Below, piece by piece: positions 1 to 8,828 of a stretch of 44,901 nucleotides of DNA (positions are counted from its first letter, which is position 1; every line of letters begins with the position of its first letter). The DNA is from an uncultured Alphaproteobacteria bacterium. GTDB taxonomy: Bacteria > Pseudomonadota > Alphaproteobacteria > RUG11792. The notes beneath the pieces were generated by a model. That model worked only from the letters and a program-made list of their open reading frames with translations. It was not told the origin of the DNA and searched no databases. The position numbers and the translations under genes are program-made. The stretch is taken from positions 1 to 44,901 of the forward strand of contig CAJUOM010000007.1 of the NCBI GenBank assembly GCA_910588255.1, written 5' to 3'.

Positions 1-240
1 ACGAAATTTAGTCAAGTCGGAAGAACGAGTGGAACGAAGTGAGACTTGACGAAATCAATATAATCGTTTCTACCTTTCGGAAAATATAATACAGTATATG
101 AGTTACATAGAGGGTGCGCGGTGTGTGGTATACTCATTAATTTTACCACACGCCGCGCGCCTGAATATCCTCTATATTTCCAGTATACCTCCCACTCTTT
201 CTTTATGTCAAATCATAAATAGTCCCTTAAAGTTTTAGGG
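1..240 (-). repeat. Dispersed palindromic element, copy A (cut by window edge)
   Basis: This is one of four substantial copies of a mosaic intergenic element (others near 5819, 35259 and 44689). Bases 1-96 are the body shared with copies at 5958 and 35391; it contains the foldback GTCAAGTC...GACTTGAC. A GC-rich palindrome follows (arms 116-130 and 144-158, 15 bp with one G-U pair). The end block at 206-240 is the reverse complement of the block that begins the copies at 5819, 35259 and 44689. On the minus strand this end carries TTGACA (206-211), an 18-bp spacer and TATACT (182-187). The element is cut by the window start. It contains no credible ORF. Confidence 0.8.
182..211 (-). promoter_or_regulatory. 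Sigma70-like promoter inside repeat element A
   Basis: On the minus strand TTGACA (206-211) lies 18 bp from TATACT (182-187), close to consensus. Transcription would run leftward into the GC-rich palindrome and body of the element, not into a protein gene. The same arrangement recurs in three other copies. Confidence 0.6.
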
Positions 241-352
241 AATTTTCTTGATGTTTCTATTACTTATTTTATAAATACAAAAAAAATTATTGCTCTAAGA
301 TTTTTTTTGATACAATATAAACAGAAAGTTAAGTTTATTTTATGAAAAAACT

Positions 353-748
353 GTGAAAAAAATATTATTAGGAATAAGTATGCTTTCCATGTTGGGAAGT
401 GTGGGTGCTAGTGCTTCAATGGATGATAGCTTTAGGAGCTTCATTGATACATTAAATCCGCAGGAGTTAAGAGCTTATCAGGATATTATATCAGACCGGT
501 TAGCATATATCTCTAATCAAGCTATTCGAAGTAAAGTCTACGAACTTATACGGAAAAAGCTGCACGATGGACGACTTGATCTATACAATAATGAAATAGG
601 AAAGGCTGGAGCCGTTGCACTTGCTGATGCCCTGAAAACCAATACTTCTATTTCTCGACTTAATCTACAACATAATAGAATAGGAGAAGAGTTACGGAAA
701 AGATTCCGAAAAATTGTTAATGAAAAATGTATACCCTTCTTCTTTTAG
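353..748 (+). CDS. Small secreted leucine-rich-repeat protein, probably a remnant
   Basis: The 131-residue product opens with a signal peptide (basic MKK, hydrophobic core, SVGASA cleavage region near residue 22). Residues about 74-112 hold one and a half repeats of the NLR/ribonuclease-inhibitor type, with L-x-L-x-x-N-x-I-G and ALADALKTNTSISRL motifs. This family has many tandem 28-residue repeats, so the protein is probably a truncated survivor; such proteins in symbionts usually bind host or surface proteins. The start is GTG with no clear Shine-Dalgarno site. An ATG 11 bases upstream is out of frame and stops after four codons, so the native start may have been lost to a small indel. The gene sits between two same-orientation copies of a repeat end (206-240 and 823-857). 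Codon use matches the AT-rich background. Confidence 0.6.
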   Translation: MKKILLGISMLSMLGSVGASASMDDSFRSFIDTLNPQELRAYQDIISDRLAYISNQAIRSKVYELIRKKLHDGRLDLYNNEIGKAGAVALADALKTNTSISRLNLQHNRIGEELRKRFRKIVNEKCIPFFF

Positions 749-822
749 AGTTTCTGGATTGAAAATTCTGCTTCTAACTAAGAGAGGAACGTTCGCTTGC
801 GGCGTTCTTCTTCCTTTCCTCG

Positions 823-857
823 TGTCAAATCCTAAATAGTCCCTTAAAATTTTAGAG
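823..857 (-). repeat. Solitary end block of the dispersed element (copy E)
   Basis: These 35 bp match the end block at 206-240 with about three differences and have the same orientation. The minus-strand TTGACA is kept (823-828), but the position of the -10 box reads CGCCGC, so this copy is probably not a promoter. A short hairpin next to it (785-806, GGAACG/CGTTCTT arms) followed by pyrimidines may end transcription of the upstream LRR gene. Confidence 0.6.
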
Positions 858-900
858 GTTTTTTCCTGGCTTTACAAAAACTTTTGCTAGCTTCTGAAAA

Positions 901-2820
901 CTATAATATCTTGACGCAACTTTTGGGTAAATCTCGAAGAAATCTTGACGGTGTGGTATAATTCATATTATAAGATCCATACATATTTCGTTTATTACAA
1001 AACGTTAAGTAAGCTTCTTTTTTTGCCCTTGTGATTGCTACATAGCATAGTCTTCTTTCTTCTTCAACTCCCAGATTTCCTTTTTCAACAACGGATCTTT
1101 GATGAGGGAGTATGTTCTCTTCAAATCCGGGAATGAATACTGTGTGATATTCAAGACCTTTTGCGGCATGAATTGTTGAGATAGTTACCTTGTCATAGCT
1201 TCCAGAATCAGCATTATCCAAAACTAAACTTATATAATCCAAAAATTCATTAATACTATCAAATTCATGAAGGGCGTTTATCAATTCGTCTAAAGACTCT
1301 AGTCTTGCTTCATTTTCAATATTTTTTGATTCTTTAAGCATGTCTATATATCCTGAATCTATTAATATCTTTTGCATAAGTTCAGGTGGGGAAAGAATTT
1401 CTAATTCGTTTTTCCAATAATTTAACTTTTCGAAAAATTCAGTTAATTTTATTGATACATTACCTTTTGTCAATTCAGCAAATTTTTTTGCAGCCATTGG
1501 AATTGAGATGAATTCTTCTTTCGATATAGCATAAAATTTATTAATAGTAGTTGGTCCAATTCCTCTTTTCGGAAGATTTATAATTCTCTCAAAAGCTATG
1601 CCGTCATTTATATTTACCGCCAACTTCAAATAAGCAACAGCATCTTTAATTTCTTTCCGTTCATAGAATTTTATACCTCCTATGACCGTATAAGGAATTC
1701 CACAAGCAAGCATTCTCTCTTCGAAAACGCGTGTTTGGAAAGCACCTCTGACTAAAATTGCCATATCATTAAAACTTATACCATTTTTCCTTTTGTTTTC
1801 AATTAGCGTTGCGATAAAATGTGATTCACTGACAGGATCCGGAAGGGCTTTAACAATAACAGGCAATCCAGTTACTTCTTCTGTCCAAAAATCTTTTTTC
1901 ATACGTAAAGAGTTATTTGAAATCAATCCACTTGCCGCTTTTATGATATTTTTTGTAGAACGATAATTTTGTCCTAATCTGATAATTTTTGCATTTTTAA
2001 AATCCTGGTCAAATTTTAATATATTTCCAACTTCAGCCCCTCGCCATCCATAAATAGATTGATCGTCATCTCCCACACAGCATAAATTCCCATGACTCAT
2101 TGACAAAAGTTTCAACCAAATATATTGCGCAATATTGGTATCCTGATATTCGTCTACCATTATATATTTGAATTTATTTTGATATCTTTCTAGTATTTCA
2201 GAACTCTGTTTTAATAAATCAATTGAAATTTTCAAAATATCACCAAAATCAATTGCATCAAGTGAAGTTAGCATATCTTGATATGGCAAGTATAATCCTG
2301 CAGCTGTGTTTTCAACAGTAAATCTTTGTGTTATTTTTCTTGCCTCTTCGGGAGATTTATATTGATCTTTCCAACGGTTGATATAATATGCCAGTTGTTT
2401 TGGTGTATTTTTTTTGTCATCTATGTTAAATTCTTTTATTAGTTTTTTGATTAACCTTAATTGATCATCTGCATCTATTATTGAAAATCCAGAGCTTCTC
2501 TGAAATTTTTCATGAAAAGGTCTAATCATTCTTAAAGCTAATGAATGAAATGTTCCAATCCATAAATTTCCTGGATTAAACCCAAAATCTTGATTTAAAA
2601 GATTAAGAGCGCGTTCTTTCATTTCTTTAGCCGCTTTGTTCGTAAACGTCACGGCTAATATTTCGTTTATATTACACAATTCTGTTTGAACTATATAAGC
2701 AATTCTCGATGTTAAAACTTTTGTTTTTCCAGTTCCCGCTCCAGCTAAAACAAGAACAGGCCCATCTGTTGTTTCAACAGCTTCTCGTTGCTCTTTATTT
2801 AAAATTGATAAATCAAACAC
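901..2820 (-). CDS. uvrD: UvrD/PcrA-type DNA helicase (superfamily 1A)
   Basis: A 3'-5' DNA helicase of the UvrD/PcrA/Rep family, acting in nucleotide excision repair, mismatch repair and removal of proteins from DNA. The 639 residues contain all expected motifs in order: Q-motif LNKEQREAV (7-15), Walker A AGAGTGKT (26-33), motif Ia TFTNKAAKEMKER, Walker B DEYQDTN, motif III GDDDQSIYGWRGA, motif IV QNYRST, motif V TISTIHAAKGLEY and motif VI CYVAITRAKKE near the C-terminus. It is shorter than typical UvrD (about 720), lacking the flexible C-terminal tail, as is common in reduced genomes. The start is GTG, followed by FDLSILN. It stands alone on the minus strand, divergent from gyrB across a 515-bp gap. 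UvrD, PcrA and Rep cannot be told apart with certainty from motifs. Confidence 0.93.
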   Translation of the reverse strand: MFDLSILNKEQREAVETTDGPVLVLAGAGTGKTKVLTSRIAYIVQTELCNINEILAVTFTNKAAKEMKERALNLLNQDFGFNPGNLWIGTFHSLALRMIRPFHEKFQRSSGFSIIDADDQLRLIKKLIKEFNIDDKKNTPKQLAYYINRWKDQYKSPEEARKITQRFTVENTAAGLYLPYQDMLTSLDAIDFGDILKISIDLLKQSSEILERYQNKFKYIMVDEYQDTNIAQYIWLKLLSMSHGNLCCVGDDDQSIYGWRGAEVGNILKFDQDFKNAKIIRLGQNYRSTKNIIKAASGLISNNSLRMKKDFWTEEVTGLPVIVKALPDPVSESHFIATLIENKRKNGISFNDMAILVRGAFQTRVFEERMLACGIPYTVIGGIKFYERKEIKDAVAYLKLAVNINDGIAFERIINLPKRGIGPTTINKFYAISKEEFISIPMAAKKFAELTKGNVSIKLTEFFEKLNYWKNELEILSPPELMQKILIDSGYIDMLKESKNIENEARLESLDELINALHEFDSINEFLDYISLVLDNADSGSYDKVTISTIHAAKGLEYHTVFIPGFEENILPHQRSVVEKGNLGVEEERRLCYVAITRAKKEAYLTFCNKRNMYGSYNMNYTTPSRFLRDLPKSCVKIL

Positions 2821-3004
2821 GCTTGATTATAGAAACGGGGATTAATATAATATTATTTTAACATGCTTTATTAAATTTAGCAATTCCGCCATCCTTATAT
2901 CCCCACAAAATAAATAATAGGGCGAATTTAAAAAATTCACTCTCCATAACCGACACAAAGAACTCCTTCAAAAATACCTTCCAACTTGTGTAATAGATAT
3001 TTTA

Positions 3005-3088
3005 AGTTAGCCCCTAGACATATCGTAAATGGGACACAATTTGCGCGAAGTATTATATAAATATAAACGTGGTACGATACGTGAATTA
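3005..3088. repeat. Dispersed repeat module, diverged copy
   Basis: About 80 bp align with 36569-36645 at roughly 75-80% identity with small gaps. Shared blocks include TAGACATATCG, TTTGCG, GTATTATA and TGAATTA. In the second copy the module runs straight into the 80-bp repeat of 36627-36706; here that downstream part is missing. Confidence 0.5.
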
Positions 3089-3226
3089 CAAATAGATCTC
3101 ACTGAATAATATTATTGATACCGAGGGGAGAGAGTCCCCAACGCTTTCCTCAGAGATAGAAAATTCTTTAATGAGAAGAGCTCTAAACTTATTGAGCCTT
3201 TCGAGGATTCTCTTGGAATCAATTAC

Positions 3227-3255
3227 TTCACTTTTTTAATAGGCTCTGGTATAAT
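3227..3255 (+). promoter_or_regulatory. gyrB promoter (extended -10)
   Basis: TTCACT (3227-3232), a 17-bp spacer and a perfect TATAAT (3250-3255) preceded by TGG, giving an extended -10. Transcription would start near 3262, leaving a leader of about 70 nt before the gyrB ATG. Confidence 0.6.
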
Positions 3256-3329
3256 AGTAATGATAGAGATCACATACTCATGCATTTGATTATTTATCTA
3301 TAAAGTTATTTAAAAATATTTTAGGGTGA

Positions 3330-5741
<2,412 letters not shown>

Positions 5742-5801
5742 AACTGTAACGGATTATGGAAATTGACAAACATATTGATAATAATATGATAATTTGAAAC
5801 G

Positions 5802-5841
5802 AAGTCCCATCAAAATACCTAAAATTTTATGGGACTTTTTA
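5802..5841 (+). terminator. Rho-independent terminator after gyrB
   Basis: AAGTCCCAT (5802-5810) pairs perfectly with ATGGGACTT (5829-5837), followed by a T run. The 3' arm and T run belong to the conserved end block of the repeat element that begins at 5819. The other copies of that block lack the matching 5' arm, so this terminator appears to have formed where the element abuts gyrB. Confidence 0.75.
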
Positions 5842-6111
5842 TGATTTGACTTTAGGGAAGAGTAGTGGCTATCCTGAAATTGAGGACGCTAAGTTGTGTT
5901 CACTAATTTAACTATATATTATTTTTTCGAAAGGAACGAGGAGATAGGAATTGATTTACGAAATTTAGTCAAGTCCGAAGAACGAGAGAAACGAAGTGTG
6001 ACTTGATGAATCGATACAATCGTTTCCGCCTTTCGAAAATATATAATATAGAGTGTGAGGAACACATAGACGCGCGGCGTGGTACCCTTAATATTATACC
6101 ACGCCGCGCGT
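5819..6111 (+). repeat. Dispersed palindromic element, copy B (most complete)
   Basis: Order: end block 5819-5850; promoter TTGACT-18-TATCCT; a body 5924-6052 with nested foldbacks (CGAAAGG...CCTTTCG around GTCAAGTC...GACTTGAT); then a perfect 16-bp GC-rich palindrome with arms 6068-6083 and 6096-6111 and a 12-nt loop. The body is closely similar to copies A (1-96) and C (35391-35494). Relative to copies A and D the palindrome has lost the same two base pairs from both arms, so complementarity is kept. The minus-strand reading frame across the element looks like a by-product of the repeat, not a gene. Confidence 0.8.
5846..5875 (+). promoter_or_regulatory. Sigma70-like promoter inside repeat element B
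   Basis: TTGACT (5846-5851), 18-bp spacer, TATCCT (5870-5875). Predicted transcription starts near 5882 and would make an RNA of about 230 nt ending at the 16-bp palindrome, which is not followed by a clear T run. Confidence 0.5.
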
Positions 6112-6131
6112 CCTCTCAAAAAACTAATATT

Positions 6132-6186
6132 AAACCGTTTTGAGAACTATAGATGAAGTTGTTACTCTGCTATAGTGTTTCAAGAC
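6132..6186 (+). other. Repeat/anti-repeat-like RNA foldback
   Basis: GTTTTGA (6137-6143) pairs with TCAAGAC (6180-6186, one G-U), then an asymmetric internal loop GA/GTT, then ACTATAG (6146-6152) pairs perfectly with CTATAGT (6170-6176) around a 17-nt loop. Bases 6132-6168 recur at 44865-44901 with a single A/G difference at 6146, which still pairs by G-U. The geometry resembles a type II crRNA:tracrRNA duplex, but no cas gene or spacer array is in the window, so this is an RNA-structure observation only. Confidence 0.4.
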
Positions 6187-6263
6187 ATAGTCAATTTACC
6201 GCAACAGAAGTATTTCGAATGAAAGAGCGAAATAATGTTGATCTTTAATAAAAAGAGTAACTG

Positions 6264-6343
6264 CATGAAGCGTGAATTAGAAAGATGGCCTCACCGGAAA
6301 ACTTCATTGACACCGCAGTGGTACCTATAGCGCTTTCGGAAGA
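6264..6343. repeat. 80-bp dispersed repeat, copy 1
   Basis: Matches 36627-36706 at 76 of 80 positions without gaps. It is richer in GC than the surrounding spacer. No complete ORF is encoded; a short open frame (ELERWPHRKTSLTPQ) is interrupted in both copies. It could be a piece of a decayed mobile element or a small RNA gene. Confidence 0.7.
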
Positions 6344-6388
6344 TATATTGATAACAGTATATTTGTCAATCCCACTTTATGAACTTTC

Positions 6389-6417
6389 TTGTGTGATTTT
6401 GATATTTTTTATATACT
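6389..6417 (+). promoter_or_regulatory. uvrC-pgsA promoter
   Basis: TTGTGT (6389-6394), 17-bp spacer, TATACT (6412-6417). Transcription would start near 6424, only about six bases before the first possible uvrC start. That hints at a nearly leaderless message or a start slightly downstream. Confidence 0.5.
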
Positions 6418-6429
6418 GTATTTGTTCTT

Positions 6430-8274
6430 TTGATTTTGATAACTTCATTGGAAAAATTAAGTGAAATTATAAAAACAATAAAATCTGCCGCAAATGATGC
6501 TGGTATGAAGCCTGGAGTTTATAAAATGATAAATTCTAAAGGGACAATAATATATGTTGGAAAAGCAAAGCACTTAAAAAACCGTTTGATTTCATATTCA
6601 AGATTTGATCAACTTCCTAACAGAACCAAAATGATGGTTTCAAATATTCATAGAATCGAATTTATCCTAGTTAACTCCGAACTCGAAGCTTTGCTTTTAG
6701 AAAGTAATTTAATAAAACAGTTTAAACCATTTTATAACGTACTCTTAAAAGATGACAAAACATTTCCTTATATCGTCTTAGATATGGATCATGATTTTCC
6801 AAGAATATTCAAATACAGAACTTTAAAACCTAAAGGGAAAAACTTCTTTGGCCCATATCCTTCCATAGCCTCATTAGATGAAACTATAAAAATAATTCAA
6901 AAAGCTTTTCTCTTAAGAAACTGTACGGATAATTATTTTTCTCAAAGACAACGTCCTTGCTTGCAATATTTCATAAAACGTTGTTCTGCTCCTTGTGTAA
7001 ACAAAATTAATAAAGAATCATATGCAAAAAATGTAATTTTAGCAAAAGATTTATTGTTTGGAAAAGATGAAACAGCACGAGAACAATTAATAAAACAAAT
7101 GAATGAAGCTGCCGATAACTTAGATTTTGAAAAAGCTGCTTCTTTGAGAGATAGAATAAAAGCAGTTTCAGAAATACAATCGAAACAATATATTCAAATT
7201 GATGATTTAAATTCAAAAGATTTTCTTGCTATTGCAAAAGATTTGGATAATGTTGTGATTGCAATAACATTTTTTCGAGCGGGAAGAAATGTTGGGACAG
7301 AAACTTTCATACTGAGTAACAGTATTGAAACAGATGATACTGATATTATTGAATCTTTCATATTGCAATTTTATAAAGACACAATCCCACCATCTGAAAT
7401 TATTACTGAACTGGAATTAAAAAATGAAACCGCAATTTGTGAGTTTCTAAAATTAAAAAATGAAAGTAATGTGAAATTTAGTATCGCAAAACGAGGAGTT
7501 TATAAGCGTATATTAGATTCCTGCTATGCTAATGCGAAAATGAGATTAAAGAGAGAAAATCATAATCAATATACTTCACAAATTGATGAATTGAAAAAAA
7601 TACTTAATATTTCTAAAATAAATAGGATAGAAACTTATGATAACAGTCACCTTCAAGGAACAAACGCATGTGGAATAATGGTTGTTTTTGAAAATGGTTC
7701 ATTGCAAAAAAATAAATCTAGAAAATTTAATATAGATTCAAAAATAGCTAATGGAGGTGATGATTTTGAAATGATGAAATTTTCATTGAAAAAAAGATTT
7801 AATTCAAAACATATTCCTGAAATTCCAGATTTATTAATAATAGATGGCGGGAAATCGCAAGTTAACGCAGCTATGGAAATCAGAGATAAATTTAATCTAC
7901 AAAATAAAGTGACCATACTTGGAATTGCTAAACAAAATGACAGAAAAATTGGAGATGAAAAACTGGTTTTTGAAGACGGAAGTGAAAAAACTCTAGGCCA
8001 CGAAAGTTCTTTGTTATCCTTTTTAATTATGCTTAGAAATGAAGCTCACAGAACAGCTATCACATTTCATCGAAAAAAACGCCAAAAAACTTTAATCCAG
8101 TCAGAATTAGATGATGTCCCTTTTATTGGAAAGTCAAGAAAAAAATTACTTCTTGAATATTTCGGATCATTAGATTTTATAAAAAATGCTTCTATTGACG
8201 CCTTAAAAATGGTAAAAGGTATTGATAGGAAGACAGCTGAGTCAATTTATAATTATTTCAGGGAGAAAAAATGA
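6430..8274 (+). CDS. uvrC: Excinuclease ABC subunit C
   Basis: The nuclease of the UvrABC repair complex, which cuts DNA on both sides of a lesion. Domains in order: GIY-YIG nuclease (GVYKMINSKG...IYVGKAKHLKNR, residues about 29-60), the Cys-rich RPCLQY...CSAPC region (about 178-190), a UVR motif binding UvrB (about 222-246), the RNase-H-like C-terminal nuclease (YDNSHLQGTNACG and LLIIDGGKSQVNAA), and a tandem helix-hairpin-helix at the end (DVPFIGKSRKKLLLEYFG and MVKGIDRKTAE). Length 614 is typical. The start is uncertain: no ATG precedes the nuclease domain, and TTG at 6430, 6436 or 6448 are candidates without a good ribosome site. The stop overlaps the next start (ATGA). Confidence 0.95.
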   Translation: MILITSLEKLSEIIKTIKSAANDAGMKPGVYKMINSKGTIIYVGKAKHLKNRLISYSRFDQLPNRTKMMVSNIHRIEFILVNSELEALLLESNLIKQFKPFYNVLLKDDKTFPYIVLDMDHDFPRIFKYRTLKPKGKNFFGPYPSIASLDETIKIIQKAFLLRNCTDNYFSQRQRPCLQYFIKRCSAPCVNKINKESYAKNVILAKDLLFGKDETAREQLIKQMNEAADNLDFEKAASLRDRIKAVSEIQSKQYIQIDDLNSKDFLAIAKDLDNVVIAITFFRAGRNVGTETFILSNSIETDDTDIIESFILQFYKDTIPPSEIITELELKNETAICEFLKLKNESNVKFSIAKRGVYKRILDSCYANAKMRLKRENHNQYTSQIDELKKILNISKINRIETYDNSHLQGTNACGIMVVFENGSLQKNKSRKFNIDSKIANGGDDFEMMKFSLKKRFNSKHIPEIPDLLIIDGGKSQVNAAMEIRDKFNLQNKVTILGIAKQNDRKIGDEKLVFEDGSEKTLGHESSLLSFLIMLRNEAHRTAITFHRKKRQKTLIQSELDDVPFIGKSRKKLLLEYFGSLDFIKNASIDALKMVKGIDRKTAESIYNYFREKK

Positions 8275-8828
8275 ATAAACTTTTCAATATTCCAAATATT
8301 CTGACGCTTTCAAGAATTTTTCTATTACCGTTTTTTGTAGGGTGCTTTTTCATAAATTCAAAATTTGGGTTGATTTTCGCTTTAATAATATTTGTATTTT
8401 GTTGTATCACGGATTATTTTGATGGATATTATGCAAGAACATACAAACAAACAACGAAAATCGGACAAATGCTGGATCCTTTAGCTGATAAAATTCTTGT
8501 TTCAATAACAATTCTTTTCATAGTCGGACTAGAAATGGTTTCTGTTTATACAATAATTCCTGCAGCCATAATACTTTGTCGCGAAATAATTATCTCAGGA
8601 GTCAGAGATGCAACAGAATTTTCTGGAAAGAATTTCAAAACTTCTTATTTATCAAAATGCAAAACAGCAACTCAAATGATTTCTCTCTCCTTAATAATGT
8701 TATCAAATATTTTGAATTCTAATGTCTTACTAAAATGTGGAGAGGCGATGTTTTGGATTTCCGCAATCATCGCCATTATATCAGGAATTATTTATTGTAA
8801 GCTTCATTTATTTAAAAAATCATCCTGA
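8271..8828 (+). CDS. pgsA: CDP-diacylglycerol--glycerol-3-phosphate phosphatidyltransferase
   Basis: Makes phosphatidylglycerophosphate, the committed step to phosphatidylglycerol and cardiolipin, in the inner membrane. The CDP-alcohol phosphotransferase signature D-G-x2-A-R-x8-G-x3-D-x3-D is complete in DGYYARTYKQTTKIGQMLD followed by PLAD. The chain begins NKLFNIPNILTLSRI, the standard PgsA N-terminus, and has about five hydrophobic segments. Its 185 residues are the normal length. It is translationally coupled to uvrC by a 4-bp overlap (an order also common elsewhere) and its 3' end overlaps the convergent minus-strand gene by 9 bp. Confidence 0.95.
   Translation: MNKLFNIPNILTLSRIFLLPFFVGCFFINSKFGLIFALIIFVFCCITDYFDGYYARTYKQTTKIGQMLDPLADKILVSITILFIVGLEMVSVYTIIPAAIILCREIIISGVRDATEFSGKNFKTSYLSKCKTATQMISLSLIMLSNILNSNVLLKCGEAMFWISAIIAIISGIIYCKLHLFKKSS

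Noticed and set aside
3030-3110. Short frame containing KRGTIREL, reminiscent of a transposase helix-turn-helix
   Set aside because: Only about 26 codons, interrupted in the other copy of the repeat, and no further transposase motif nearby.
5919-6119. 66-codon minus-strand frame across repeat element B
   Set aside because: It is wholly made of repeat body and palindrome, lacks a ribosome site, and is disrupted in copies A and C.
6132-6186. A true CRISPR array or tracrRNA gene
   Set aside because: Only a single foldback is present, with no spacers, cas genes or standard 36-bp repeat; kept as a structural observation only.
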